A stretch of 64,000 nt of DNA from Nocardia ninae NBRC 108245. GTDB taxonomy: Bacteria; Actinomycetota; Actinomycetes; Mycobacteriales; Mycobacteriaceae. Positions 35,269-43,009 of the stretch are shown piece by piece (within the stretch, counting starts at the first letter, position 1; each line of letters begins with the position of its first letter). The notes beneath the pieces are model-generated. The model searched no databases and was not told where the DNA came from. It was given only the letters and a program-made list of their open reading frames with translations. Both the position numbers and the translations under genes were made by a program. The stretch is taken from assembly GCF_007990755.1 (NCBI RefSeq), contig NZ_BJXA01000034.1, forward strand, positions 1 through 64,000, read 5' to 3'.

Positions 35269-36748
35269 GTGTTCTTCCTTTCTCGCCGATTTCCCGTCGA
35301 TACTGTTCGAGGATCTGCCGACGTTTCGGTTTGTATTGCGAACTGAGCAGCCCGTTTTCGATGCTGAACCGGGGCTCGGCGATCACCACTCTGGCGATGC
35401 GCTCATCGCGTTCGAGCTCCTGATTGGTTCGTTCGAGGTGTTCGGTGATCGCCGCTGTATCGGCGGGTTCGCTGGTCGGCGAGACGACCGCGACGAGTTG
35501 GGTCTGCGTCGGGCAGAACAGCACGCAGTGCTCGATCGCCGCACTCGCGGCCATACGCTCCTCGATCGGCCGGACGATGACCTTCTTGCCGTTCGCCAAT
35601 ACGATCACGTCGTCGGCGCGACCCTGGATATACAGAAAGCCATCGTCGTCCAGGTAACCGATATCGCCGGTCCGGACCGTGCCGTCCGCGGCGAACGCGC
35701 CCATCGAATGCGCGGTCGCGCCGTACTCGTACCGCCGCGCCACCGGGAAAGCGCTGCGCACACTGATGGCTCCGTCGGCGTCGAACAGCACCTCTTTGCC
35801 GGGCACGACGCGTCCGACGCTGCCTTCCTTGCTCGCGCCCGGATAGTTCTTGGCGACAATGCAGGTCTCGTTCATGCCGTAGCCCTCGTAGATGGGCAGG
35901 CCCAGGTTCGTGAAGAAACGCAGCATGTCCGGGCCGGCCGGCGCGGAACCGGTCCACAGGTACCGGATTCGATCGCCGAACATCTCCTTGGCCGCCACCT
36001 GCGGATCGGTCTGTGCCGCCAGATGCCGTTTCACGGTCTCGTAGAAGCCCGGCACTCCCATCACTACGGTGGGTCGCACCTGTCGCATTACCGTGAACGC
36101 CGCTTCGTAGGTGCTGACCGTGACGTCGTGGCCGAAACACAGCGCCGAGTAGATCCAGTACCGCTGCTGCAACAGAGCCAGTGGCAGGAACACGAACAGG
36201 TGGTCGCCGGGGCCGTGCGCGAACATTGCTTGGACGGCGCGCAGTGAGCTGTCGATGCTACCGACGCTGGCCGCCAAGCCTTTCGGCACGCCGGTGCTGC
36301 CTGAGGTGAACTTGAGGGTCGTCGCCTCTTCGCTGTAGTACCGGACCTCGGGCAGGGGGTCGGCCGGTTGTTCGGCGAGCACGCGCGCCTCGCTGATCGG
36401 CCGGACACCGGCGGCGGTGGACGGCTGATCGGTGAACAGCAGTTTCAGGTCGTAGCGGGCGAGCAGCGCCTCGTCGGGCTCGAACTTGCCGGGCTCGAGC
36501 CCCGCGGTCACTGCTTTGCACCGCAGCGCGGCCAGATCGAGCAGCACCCATTCCAGGCAGTTCGCAGCGAGGATGCCGATCCGATCCCCTTGCCCCACAC
36601 CCAATTCGCGGAGCCGAACCGCCAGGCGTTCGGCACCGGCAGCCAGTTCGCGCAGTTCGATAGATTCCGTCTTGCCCAGCCGCGCGAAGGTGGCGTGGTA
36701 GCCGGCCGGGGGCGGCGTCGCGACGATCTGGTTGATCACCGAATCCAT
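35261..36748 (-). CDS. Acyl-AMP ligase (ANL superfamily)
   Basis: 495 aa. Core motifs are complete: A3 LKFTSGSTGVPKG (about 163), A5 YEGYGMNETC (about 300), A7 RTGDIGYLDDDG (about 370), and A10 SSQYKPKRRQI with the catalytic Lys near the C-terminus. The start MDSVINQIVATPP lies at an ATG sharing one base with the stop of the fusion-gene (TGATG). It should adenylate a carboxylic acid and load it on the carrier protein encoded next. Hydrazinoacetic acid is the best candidate from context. Shorter than long-chain acyl ligases and without a fused carrier domain. Confidence 0.9.
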   Translation of the reverse strand: MDSVINQIVATPPPAGYHATFARLGKTESIELRELAAGAERLAVRLRELGVGQGDRIGILAANCLEWVLLDLAALRCKAVTAGLEPGKFEPDEALLARYDLKLLFTDQPSTAAGVRPISEARVLAEQPADPLPEVRYYSEEATTLKFTSGSTGVPKGLAASVGSIDSSLRAVQAMFAHGPGDHLFVFLPLALLQQRYWIYSALCFGHDVTVSTYEAAFTVMRQVRPTVVMGVPGFYETVKRHLAAQTDPQVAAKEMFGDRIRYLWTGSAPAGPDMLRFFTNLGLPIYEGYGMNETCIVAKNYPGASKEGSVGRVVPGKEVLFDADGAISVRSAFPVARRYEYGATAHSMGAFAADGTVRTGDIGYLDDDGFLYIQGRADDVIVLANGKKVIVRPIEERMAASAAIEHCVLFCPTQTQLVAVVSPTSEPADTAAITEHLERTNQELERDERIARVVIAEPRFSIENGLLSSQYKPKRRQILEQYRREIGEKGRTHA

Positions 36749-38763
36749 CAAGCGCTCCCCACCCCGACCGGCTCCGCGGCCTCGACCGATGGTTCGGCGA
36801 AGAACTCGCGCACCAGGTCGACCCGGGTTCCGGCAGGCACGAGTTCCACGGTGTGCGGCCATTCGTTCGGGCGCTCCTCGCCGAGGGCTGCGCCGAGCCG
36901 CCCGGCGAACCGGGGCAGCAGCGGTGTGGCGCAGTGGGCGAGCAACCGGGCTGCGGCGAGTTCTAGCGCCACTGCGGTGCGGGCCTCGTCGTGCCACTCC
37001 TCGGCCGTTGCCACGGCGCTTTCCTGGTCGACGAATCGGCGTGTGTCGGTGACGATTCCGTGCAGCTCTGCGGCCGCGACCTCGAGCGAGAACCCGTCCG
37101 GCCCGAGAGCGGCGGTCACCGCGGACAGTCGCGCGCCCAGCCGACCGAGGAATGCCGTGTGCTCCGGGGTCCAGATGCCGGCGTCCGGGGCGTGGCCGCC
37201 GTATCGCGTCTGGATGCGGTGTCCCAGGTCGTTGAGCCACTGCTGCCAGGTACCGATCAGTTCGTCGCGTACTGCGGCCGTATAGCTTTCGCGAGTGAAG
37301 TTGGTGCGCCTCGACTCCGGCCGCGTCCGGGACAGGAAATAGCGCACCCCGTCCACGCTGTCCGGCGTCAGGATTTCCTTGCCCCAGACGGCATGCCGTC
37401 GGCTGGTGGAGAATTTGCCGCCGTCCAGGAGATAGAACTCGTTGACGTGGTAGTCGATATCCGGCTGCCAGTCGGGGAAGGCCAGCCGGTACAGCACGGG
37501 ATACAGGATCGAGTGGTAGAAGCTGTTGTCGTAGCCGAAGAAGTGCACGATCTTCCAGTCCTGCTCGGGCTCGTCCGCCCGCCAGTTCCGGCCGAGGCGA
37601 CGGCCCAGCGCCGAAATGCTGTGCAGGAAGCCGTAAGACATCTCCGGCCAGACCCAGATGACCTGCCTCTCCACGTCGGGCTCGGCGGGCGGCACACCCC
37701 AGTTCGCGGGGTGGGTCATTGCCACGTCGAGTCGTGGGCGAGCGAACAATCGGCCGGCCAGTTCGCGCAGCCGCGCCGGAACGCGGCCCAACCGGTGATG
37801 TGCCGCGAGTTCGGTGGCGAACTCGTGCAGCGGAAGGGTGAACCTGGTGATCGTGTCGATTCGCGGGGTCTCCTGCGAGAGCTTCGACTGCGGATCGGCC
37901 AGATCGACACAGGAATTGGGCTCGCCGCAGCCCTCGCAGATATTTCCGCCGGTTACGGCGCCGCAGCCGGGGCAGCCGCCCGTCACGTCGGCCTCGTACA
38001 GGTAGTCGCGCGTCGTGGCGTCGAAGAGCGCTTTACCTTCTTGCGGCGCAATGGATCCCGACTTCACGAGGCGGGAGAAGTACGCCTGCAATCCGGCGCG
38101 GTAGGTGGGCTCCCTGTCGGTCACCGTGTACTGGTCGGGCTCGATGTCCATCAGCCGCAGCGTTTCGGCGATCTCGGCGCTGTAGTACGCCGCCGTCGCG
38201 GCGGGGTCCTTGCCCTCGCGCCTGGACCGTTCGACCACGTAGCTCTGATAGTCGTCGCTGCCGGTGAGGTGCCAGGCCTGCGCACCGTTCATCCGCTGGA
38301 ATCGGACGAAGACATCCGCCCCCAGATACGGGCCGGACAGATGCCCGAGATGCAGATCCCCATTGGGAGTCGGCGGCGTCGAGAACACGAAGATCGGCCG
38401 CTCGCCGAAACGCCGCCGGTCGCTGCGTCCGGTCGCCGCGCGGGCGGCTCGGCTCGGATCGCGCCAGTACAGGTCGAAGAACACCAGCTCGGTGGACCCG
38501 GTGTTCTCGACGACGTGCGTCTCGAACGGATCGAACAGCACGGCCATGCCCGGGGCGACGGGATGCCGCCCGCCGTCCACTATGACGTCGCCGTGCCCGC
38601 TGACCACCAGGAACAGCTCGGTCTCGTCGTGCTGGTGCGGATCGGACCGGCTACCGGCCGGGACCCGGGCCCAGCCTGCGCCGAAGCCGAATCCGTCGAT
38701 CGAACTCATGTCGATGCCGAATGCGGAGTGCAGTTCGGCCGTGTCGAAACGATTGATGATCAC
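36748..38763 (-). CDS. Cupin-methionyl-tRNA-synthetase-like fusion, N-N bond-forming hydrazine synthetase
   Basis: 671 aa. GTG at 38761-38763 overlaps the oxidase stop (GTGA). Residues 1-105 are a cupin with ligands His43, His45, Glu49 and His83. Residues 120-670 are a class I synthetase of MetRS type: HLGH at 138-141, four-Cys zinc knuckle (C264, C267, C276, C279), KFSTS at 450-454 in place of KMSKS, and a helical C-domain. This exact fusion is known from Spb40-type enzymes. There the synthetase half activates glycine and esterifies N6-hydroxylysine, and the metal-bound cupin half drives rearrangement to the N-N bond. Gene order with hydroxylase and oxidase supports that role. Amino-acid choice (Gly versus another) cannot be read from sequence. 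Confidence 0.93.
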   Translation of the reverse strand: MIINRFDTAELHSAFGIDMSSIDGFGFGAGWARVPAGSRSDPHQHDETELFLVVSGHGDVIVDGGRHPVAPGMAVLFDPFETHVVENTGSTELVFFDLYWRDPSRAARAATGRSDRRRFGERPIFVFSTPPTPNGDLHLGHLSGPYLGADVFVRFQRMNGAQAWHLTGSDDYQSYVVERSRREGKDPAATAAYYSAEIAETLRLMDIEPDQYTVTDREPTYRAGLQAYFSRLVKSGSIAPQEGKALFDATTRDYLYEADVTGGCPGCGAVTGGNICEGCGEPNSCVDLADPQSKLSQETPRIDTITRFTLPLHEFATELAAHHRLGRVPARLRELAGRLFARPRLDVAMTHPANWGVPPAEPDVERQVIWVWPEMSYGFLHSISALGRRLGRNWRADEPEQDWKIVHFFGYDNSFYHSILYPVLYRLAFPDWQPDIDYHVNEFYLLDGGKFSTSRRHAVWGKEILTPDSVDGVRYFLSRTRPESRRTNFTRESYTAAVRDELIGTWQQWLNDLGHRIQTRYGGHAPDAGIWTPEHTAFLGRLGARLSAVTAALGPDGFSLEVAAAELHGIVTDTRRFVDQESAVATAEEWHDEARTAVALELAAARLLAHCATPLLPRFAGRLGAALGEERPNEWPHTVELVPAGTRVDLVREFFAEPSVEAAEPVGVGSA

Positions 38764-39836
38764 GCGGGACTCATCTCCTTCGGTGGCTGAGTTGTCTCCC
38801 CGTCCAGTTGCAGCAGGCCGACGGCCTCGGCCGCGATCGCCGGGGCGAGCCGGTAGCCCGAACCGTTGGCGGCACCGGCGAAGATCACCCGTCCGGCCGG
38901 GTCGAGCGTGCGCACCTGTGGCTCCCGATCGGCGCTGTAGGCGTCGCAGAACACGCGGCCGCCTGCGGCGCGTTCGGCCAGTGCGGGTGAGTACCGGTGC
39001 AGCAGGGGCAGGGCCGCGTCGAGAACTTTTTCGTCGAGCCCGTCGGACACGGTGTCGGGGTCGACATCCCACTCCTGGTGGGTGTAGCTGAACAACCAGT
39101 GCCTGCTGTGGCGCAGCGGCAGCAGGAAGGCGTCTTCGTCCTGGAACACGATGACGCCGTCGTCGCGCCTCGGCTCCTGTTCGATGTGGATCGCGGCGAC
39201 CTTCTTGACGCGCGCGTGCAGGGGGGCGACGAGGTCGCGCCATGCTGGATCGGCCAGCCAGGGGCCGGGGGCCAGCACCACGCGTCCGGCCGTGCATGTC
39301 TTGCCGGTGCTGAGCCGGATCAGCACCTCGGAGCCCGCGTCTTCGACGGCGGTGACGCGCACGCCTTCCCGGAAGGTGACGTGCGGACGCAGTTCGCGGG
39401 CCACCGCCTGCGCGACCGCGGGTACGTCGGCGTAGTGGCATCCGTTGCCGTGCCAGGCGCGGGCGCCCTGAGTCAACCGGATGTCCGCGGGCACCGCTTC
39501 CGTCGGTGTCAGTGCGGCACGGTCGAGATAGACCTCATTCAGTTGGGCAGCGGTCGCTGTCGCCACCACGGTCATGCCGAGCGAATGTATCGGCAGGGCA
39601 GGATGTTTCGCGGCGAGGTCTTCGTAGAAATCGTGGCTGTACGCGGTCATCTGCCGCACTCGGTCGGTTGCGCCGCGCGGGAAATGCAGACCTGCGGAGC
39701 GTCTGCTGGCCCCGGTGCCGATCCCATCCCGGTCGAACACCACGACGGGGGTATCGGGGGCGCGTGAAATCACCTCGCGCGCAACGAGACAACCGACGAT
39801 GCCCGCGCCCACGACGGCGACGGTGTTGTTCGTCAT
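38760..39836 (-). CDS. FAD-dependent amine/D-amino-acid oxidase-like protein
   Basis: 358 aa. N-terminal dinucleotide motif VAVVGAGIVGCLVAREV (about 6-22) and DAO-fold features: GIGTGASRRSAGLHFPRG, VVLAPGPWL, and C-terminal VIFAGAANGSGYRLAPAIA (FAD-binding end). ATG at 39834-39836 overlaps the hydroxylase stop, and the frame's end overlaps the fusion gene's GTG. In the known pathway an enzyme of this type (Spb39/Tri27-like; numbering from memory) oxidatively cleaves the lysine-glycine hydrazine adduct to hydrazinoacetic acid and 2-aminoadipate semialdehyde. A glycine-oxidase-like role on another amine is the main alternative. Confidence 0.9.
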   Translation of the reverse strand: MTNNTVAVVGAGIVGCLVAREVISRAPDTPVVVFDRDGIGTGASRRSAGLHFPRGATDRVRQMTAYSHDFYEDLAAKHPALPIHSLGMTVVATATAAQLNEVYLDRAALTPTEAVPADIRLTQGARAWHGNGCHYADVPAVAQAVARELRPHVTFREGVRVTAVEDAGSEVLIRLSTGKTCTAGRVVLAPGPWLADPAWRDLVAPLHARVKKVAAIHIEQEPRRDDGVIVFQDEDAFLLPLRHSRHWLFSYTHQEWDVDPDTVSDGLDEKVLDAALPLLHRYSPALAERAAGGRVFCDAYSADREPQVRTLDPAGRVIFAGAANGSGYRLAPAIAAEAVGLLQLDGETTQPPKEMSPA

Positions 39837-41152
39837 CGCTCTACGCTCCGGTCGTCGGGAGCCTTGGCCGACCATTCGAGAAACGAATCGTGCGGGTCGT
39901 CGGAGCGGATGCCGCGCAGGCGATCGGCTATCCGTTTGCTGCGCCAGGCGACGAGGCTCAGATTGGCGTCGGCCAGGCCGCGCTGTCGGCGGGCGCCGTT
40001 CTGCAGGAAAATGTTTCGGTCGGCGGGGCCGTCCCAGCACACGGCGAAATCCGAGTCGATTTTGTATTCGTCGCGGTCGCGCTCCAGCCGGTCCGCGACG
40101 GGGGACAGGAACTCCATGTCGTCGGCGTGGAAACCGGTCGCCCAGACGATCACATCCGCCTCGGCATGCTCGTCCACACCAGGTTGGTCGTTGTGCGTGA
40201 AGGTGATGTCCCAGCCCGAGTCGGGGTCGCCGGACACGCCCAGCACGTCGCGGTTCGGGTACAGGGCGACCAGATCGGTGGCACCGTCGACGAAGTGGTG
40301 CAGGTAGATGCGCTGGTAGATCTCGCGCAGCGTCGCCTCGGAGATGCCGTCGCTGGTCAGCACATGGGCGGCGTTGAGCACGTCCCGGGACGCGCCGGGT
40401 AAGCCGGCGAAGTACTCCGAGTAGCCCGGCATGTATAAGTCGTTCGTGAACGGCGAGTCGTCCAACGGAAAGTAGTTGCGGCGCCGGGATATCCAGCCGA
40501 CCCGGCGCGGCAGTTCGCTGCGCGGACGGGAGATCAGCTCGAGAAATGCTTCCGCGCCGGACTGGCCGCCGCCGATCACCCACACTCGTCGTCCCGCGAG
40601 TCCGACTGCCTTGTCAGCGAATTCGCTGATATGGAACTGGGTCGGCCCGAGCAGTTTTTCGGCCACCGGCGGAACATAAGGTTTGCGGCCGACCCCGATA
40701 ACGACGTTGTCGGCCTTCACCGCGCGGTTGCCGGTGCGTAGCAGGAAGACGTCATCGAATTCTATGGAACGGACCTCTTCGCCGAAAATCAGGTTCTCGT
40801 TCTTCGAGCTGACCCATTCGAGGTAGTTTCGGAATTCGCTGCGCGGCACCGCATCGAATTGCGCGTTGAGATAGTGGTAGACCCGGCCCTGAGCATGGAG
40901 ATAGGACAGGAAAGAGAAGCGGTTTGTCGGGTCGGAGAGGCTGACCAGGTCCTTGAGCATGGAGACCTGGAGCGAGGTGTTGGGGAGGAGTTGCCCGTCG
41001 TGCCAACGGAAGTCGCGCCGCTTCTCGAAGAAACAGTTCGACACGTCAGGCTGTTCGTACAGTAATGAGGCCAGGCTCAAGTTTGCTGGTCCGATACCGA
41101 TTCCCACGCATCGGTAATGTTCACAATTGTCGGTGGGCGAGCTCCGGCTCAT
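39833..41152 (-). CDS. L-lysine N6-hydroxylase (IucD/SidA-type flavin monooxygenase)
   Basis: 439 aa, ATG at 41150-41152 with AGGAGG four to five bases upstream, the best ribosome site of the operon. FAD motif GIGIGPANLSLASLL (17-31), FHWH-like FRWHDGQLLPNTSLQVSMLKD, NADPH motif VWVIGGGQSGAEAF (about 189), and the family's VIVWATGFH and C-terminal ANLSLVAWRS. Such enzymes hydroxylate the side-chain amine of lysine or ornithine. No siderophore synthetase is nearby; the neighbours instead form the hydrazine set, so it should supply N6-hydroxylysine. First gene of the operon. Confidence 0.93.
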   Translation of the reverse strand: MSRSSPTDNCEHYRCVGIGIGPANLSLASLLYEQPDVSNCFFEKRRDFRWHDGQLLPNTSLQVSMLKDLVSLSDPTNRFSFLSYLHAQGRVYHYLNAQFDAVPRSEFRNYLEWVSSKNENLIFGEEVRSIEFDDVFLLRTGNRAVKADNVVIGVGRKPYVPPVAEKLLGPTQFHISEFADKAVGLAGRRVWVIGGGQSGAEAFLELISRPRSELPRRVGWISRRRNYFPLDDSPFTNDLYMPGYSEYFAGLPGASRDVLNAAHVLTSDGISEATLREIYQRIYLHHFVDGATDLVALYPNRDVLGVSGDPDSGWDITFTHNDQPGVDEHAEADVIVWATGFHADDMEFLSPVADRLERDRDEYKIDSDFAVCWDGPADRNIFLQNGARRQRGLADANLSLVAWRSKRIADRLRGIRSDDPHDSFLEWSAKAPDDRSVER

Positions 41153-41632
41153 TACGCCTCCTGCCCCTCGGGGCCAGTCCCTCGGTGTGCATGCCGAGTG
41201 AATCGTCGGTTGCGAATTCGCAATACTCGCCCCCGTGGGCGGCTTTGCTGCATGAATAGAACCCCCGTCGATCAGCTGGAGCCCTGTTTACCACTTCAGA
41301 ATCCGCGGTAATATCCTCGAACTCAACGCTAGCGGGTGGGGGAGGCGTGCACAAGAACGGTGAAAGTTTTTGCCGGAGTTCGGTGCAACGCTGACGATGG
41401 CGGGTGTGATCGCCTAAGCGGTTGGCGCGGTAGGGGTTTGGGATACGGCGGCGAAGGCGTAATCTTAGGCTCGAGCAACGACCGATGGAAAGCTGTCGGG
41501 GCTGCTGGAGTCTCCTCTTGTGCTGGCGCTTGTGCCCGCTGCCGCGCTGGTGCCGGCCCGCGGAAGACTCTGCATGGCAGTGGTTTCGAAGCGCATGTGG
41601 GTTGATCGGCGGGGCTCGGCCGTCGAAGACTC
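41153..41632 (-). promoter_or_regulatory. Leader region of the hydrazine operon with palindrome at 41210-41223
   Basis: 480 bases between the operon's first start and the regulator gene, without a convincing gene. A perfect 14-bp palindrome TTGCGAATTCGCAA at 41210-41223 lies 58-71 bases before the hydroxylase start, a good place for an operator. A hairpin-capable CTCGGT..GCCGAG lies at about 41181-41198. AT content rises at about 41285-41320 (GTTTACC, GGTAATAT), a possible promoter zone, but no confident -10/-35 pair was chosen. Confidence 0.5.
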
Positions 41633-42661
41633 TTACGCGGAGAAGGCGCCGCGGGTGTGCTGCTCGAGCCGCTGTGCCAGGCGTTGCAGGTCCTGGGAGC
41701 GCCGTCGGGCGAGCTCGGCGACGCGCGGCGCGCAGTGACTCGGAACATTGCCGACGACGTCGTCCCATTCGATGTCGTCATCGAACGGAAACTCCAGCCA
41801 CCGCAGCAGTTTTCGCCCTGTTTCGGAGAAACGCAGCGACGGATCCTTGCGCAGCTGCTGCAGCATCTCCGCTGTGATCACCCGCTGCGGGGCCGGAGTT
41901 CGGGTATCGGACCGCTCGGCGGGTTCGGGTGTAGCCGTCGAACGCCGCGCCGAGCGGCGCAGCGGCACCGGATTCTCGCCACTGTGCAGCCGTTTGCGCA
42001 CATCCTTGGCGGTGGTGACCGAGATGCCCGCTGCCACAGCCACTTTCCGCACCGACGCGGTGGGGTCGGCGGTGAACATCTCGGCGGCGCGTTGGCGGCC
42101 CTGCGGTCCGGACCGGTGCCGCACACCGTTGCGAGCGATCCGACCGGTCGACTGTGGAACTTCCACAGTCGACCGCTTGCGGATGGCGGAGACGGTCTTG
42201 GGCGAAACACCCGCGATGGCGGCGATCGCTCGATCCGACCAGTCCGGATACGACATCAGGATCCGGAGCGCGGCGGCCTTCCGCTCGGCCAGCGACAGCG
42301 GCAGGCCGTGCGCCGTATTGAGCTTGACCGCCAGCACGAACGCTTCCTCGGGACCGCCCTCGAAAAACACTGCGGCGATGGTCTTTTCGCCACGCAGCCG
42401 AGCCGCACACAGTCGATGCCAGCCGTCGACAACCTGCATCGTCGCGCGGCGCACCACAATCGGCGCCAGCGCGGTCGTCGACTCGGCGAGTATGCGGGTG
42501 TGATCGGTGTTCTCGCCCGCCGACCGTGGCGGCGAATCCGACGGCAGTAGCTCGCTGATCGGCAGTTCGACAATCTTCGAACAGTACGACGGCGAGCCCG
42601 TGAAGTTCGGTGCGGATAGGGTTCCCGCCCGGACGGAACCGACATTGCCCCCACTGGTCAT
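41633..42661 (-). CDS. StrR/ParB-like pathway-specific transcriptional regulator
   Basis: 342 aa, ATG at 42659-42661 with GGGAGGGG upstream. A ParB/Srx-like N-domain (VELPISELLPSDSPPRSAGENTDHTRILAES, then APIVVRRATMQVVDGWHRLCAARLRGE) is followed by a helix-turn-helix DWSDRAIAAIAGVSPKTVSAIRKR (about 139-162) and a second HTH-like segment VRKVAVAAGISVTTAKDVRKR. This is the architecture of StrR-type activators of antibiotic clusters, not of chromosome-partition ParB, which would have a partner ParA. It lies immediately upstream of the hydrazine operon and in the same direction, and carries a StrR-like site inside its own gene. Probable activator of the cluster. Confidence 0.85.
   Translation of the reverse strand: MTSGGNVGSVRAGTLSAPNFTGSPSYCSKIVELPISELLPSDSPPRSAGENTDHTRILAESTTALAPIVVRRATMQVVDGWHRLCAARLRGEKTIAAVFFEGGPEEAFVLAVKLNTAHGLPLSLAERKAAALRILMSYPDWSDRAIAAIAGVSPKTVSAIRKRSTVEVPQSTGRIARNGVRHRSGPQGRQRAAEMFTADPTASVRKVAVAAGISVTTAKDVRKRLHSGENPVPLRRSARRSTATPEPAERSDTRTPAPQRVITAEMLQQLRKDPSLRFSETGRKLLRWLEFPFDDDIEWDDVVGNVPSHCAPRVAELARRRSQDLQRLAQRLEQHTRGAFSA
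42145..42175. promoter_or_regulatory. Perfect StrR-type palindrome inside the regulator gene
   Basis: A 31-bp perfect palindrome with 15-bp arms (CGGTCGACTGTGGAA and its complement) around one central C. Its outer parts are GGTCGACTG and CAGTCGACC separated by exactly 11 bases. The StrR consensus, as I recall it, is GTTCGACTG-N11-CAGTCGAAC, so spacing and all but one base per half agree. It encodes the STVEVPQST segment of the regulator. Likely an autoregulatory binding site. Confidence 0.7.
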
Positions 42662-43009
42662 AGATTCCCCTCCCGGGTTTCACATGCTTCCGATACGCCG
42701 CGCAGCCAAGTGCAGTCACGGCCACGGCGCAGGCAATCCGGTATCGAGTCCCACTTCAGGGTACTAGCGGCGCCGCCACCCTGGCTCCCCCGATCGGGGG
42801 TACCGCACCGCAGCGCCCATGCAGGTCATCGCCCCTCTATCACGACCCCCTTCCACATCGCCGCGACCCCGACAACCCCTTCGGCGGCGCCCGCTCGGGA
42901 CGCCACACCGACTCTGAAAAGCTACCGCATGGAATCACTTCGGGGGTACGGGTGGCGCATCTGCGACGGGTTTCCACGAAGGTATCCGCGTTCGTTGCGG
43001 GTGAGACGT
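42662..43009. other. Intergenic region with GC palindrome at 42787-42800
   Basis: 348 bases upstream of the regulator gene, no gene seen. It contains the perfect palindrome CCCCCGATCGGGGG at 42787-42800, which could act as the terminator of the minus-strand gene at 43010-43330 or as an operator. The regulator promoter should lie to the left of it. Confidence 0.4.

Larger units (their letters stand above)
26234..42661 (-). other. Biosynthetic gene cluster for a hydrazine-derived (N-N bonded) polyketide-type product
   Basis: Eleven minus-strand genes (41152 down to 26234), nearly all with overlapping stop and start codons, plus an upstream StrR-like regulator gene. Order of transcription: lysine N6-hydroxylase, FAD amine oxidase, cupin-MetRS fusion, AMP ligase, carrier protein, GNAT, C45 Ntn-hydrolase, acyl-CoA dehydrogenase-like enzyme, TE-KS-AT-ACP PKS, AurF-type N-oxygenase, MFS exporter. 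The first three are the known set that makes hydrazinoacetic acid from lysine and glycine (s56-p1 and triacsin pathways). The ligase-ACP-GNAT order also recalls triacsin biosynthesis. The AurF-type enzyme and the single PKS module differ from what I know of those clusters. Boundaries are inferred from operon structure. Confidence 0.85.

Noticed and set aside
36748-38763. Second methionyl-tRNA synthetase acting as a resistance copy
   Set aside because: The N-terminal cupin, KFSTS variation and position inside a biosynthetic operon match N-N bond-forming enzymes, not translation enzymes.
36991-38790. Plus-strand frame of 599 codons opposite the cupin-MetRS gene
   Set aside because: Antisense shadow; the minus strand has all cupin and synthetase motifs.
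39833-41152. Siderophore hydroxylase of an iron-uptake cluster
   Set aside because: No siderophore synthetase, NRPS or receptor gene is near; the adjacent FAD oxidase and cupin-MetRS fusion fit hydrazine formation instead.
41633-42661. Chromosome or plasmid partition protein ParB
   Set aside because: No ParA or parS array is present; the two HTH segments and the location upstream of a biosynthetic operon fit StrR-type activators.
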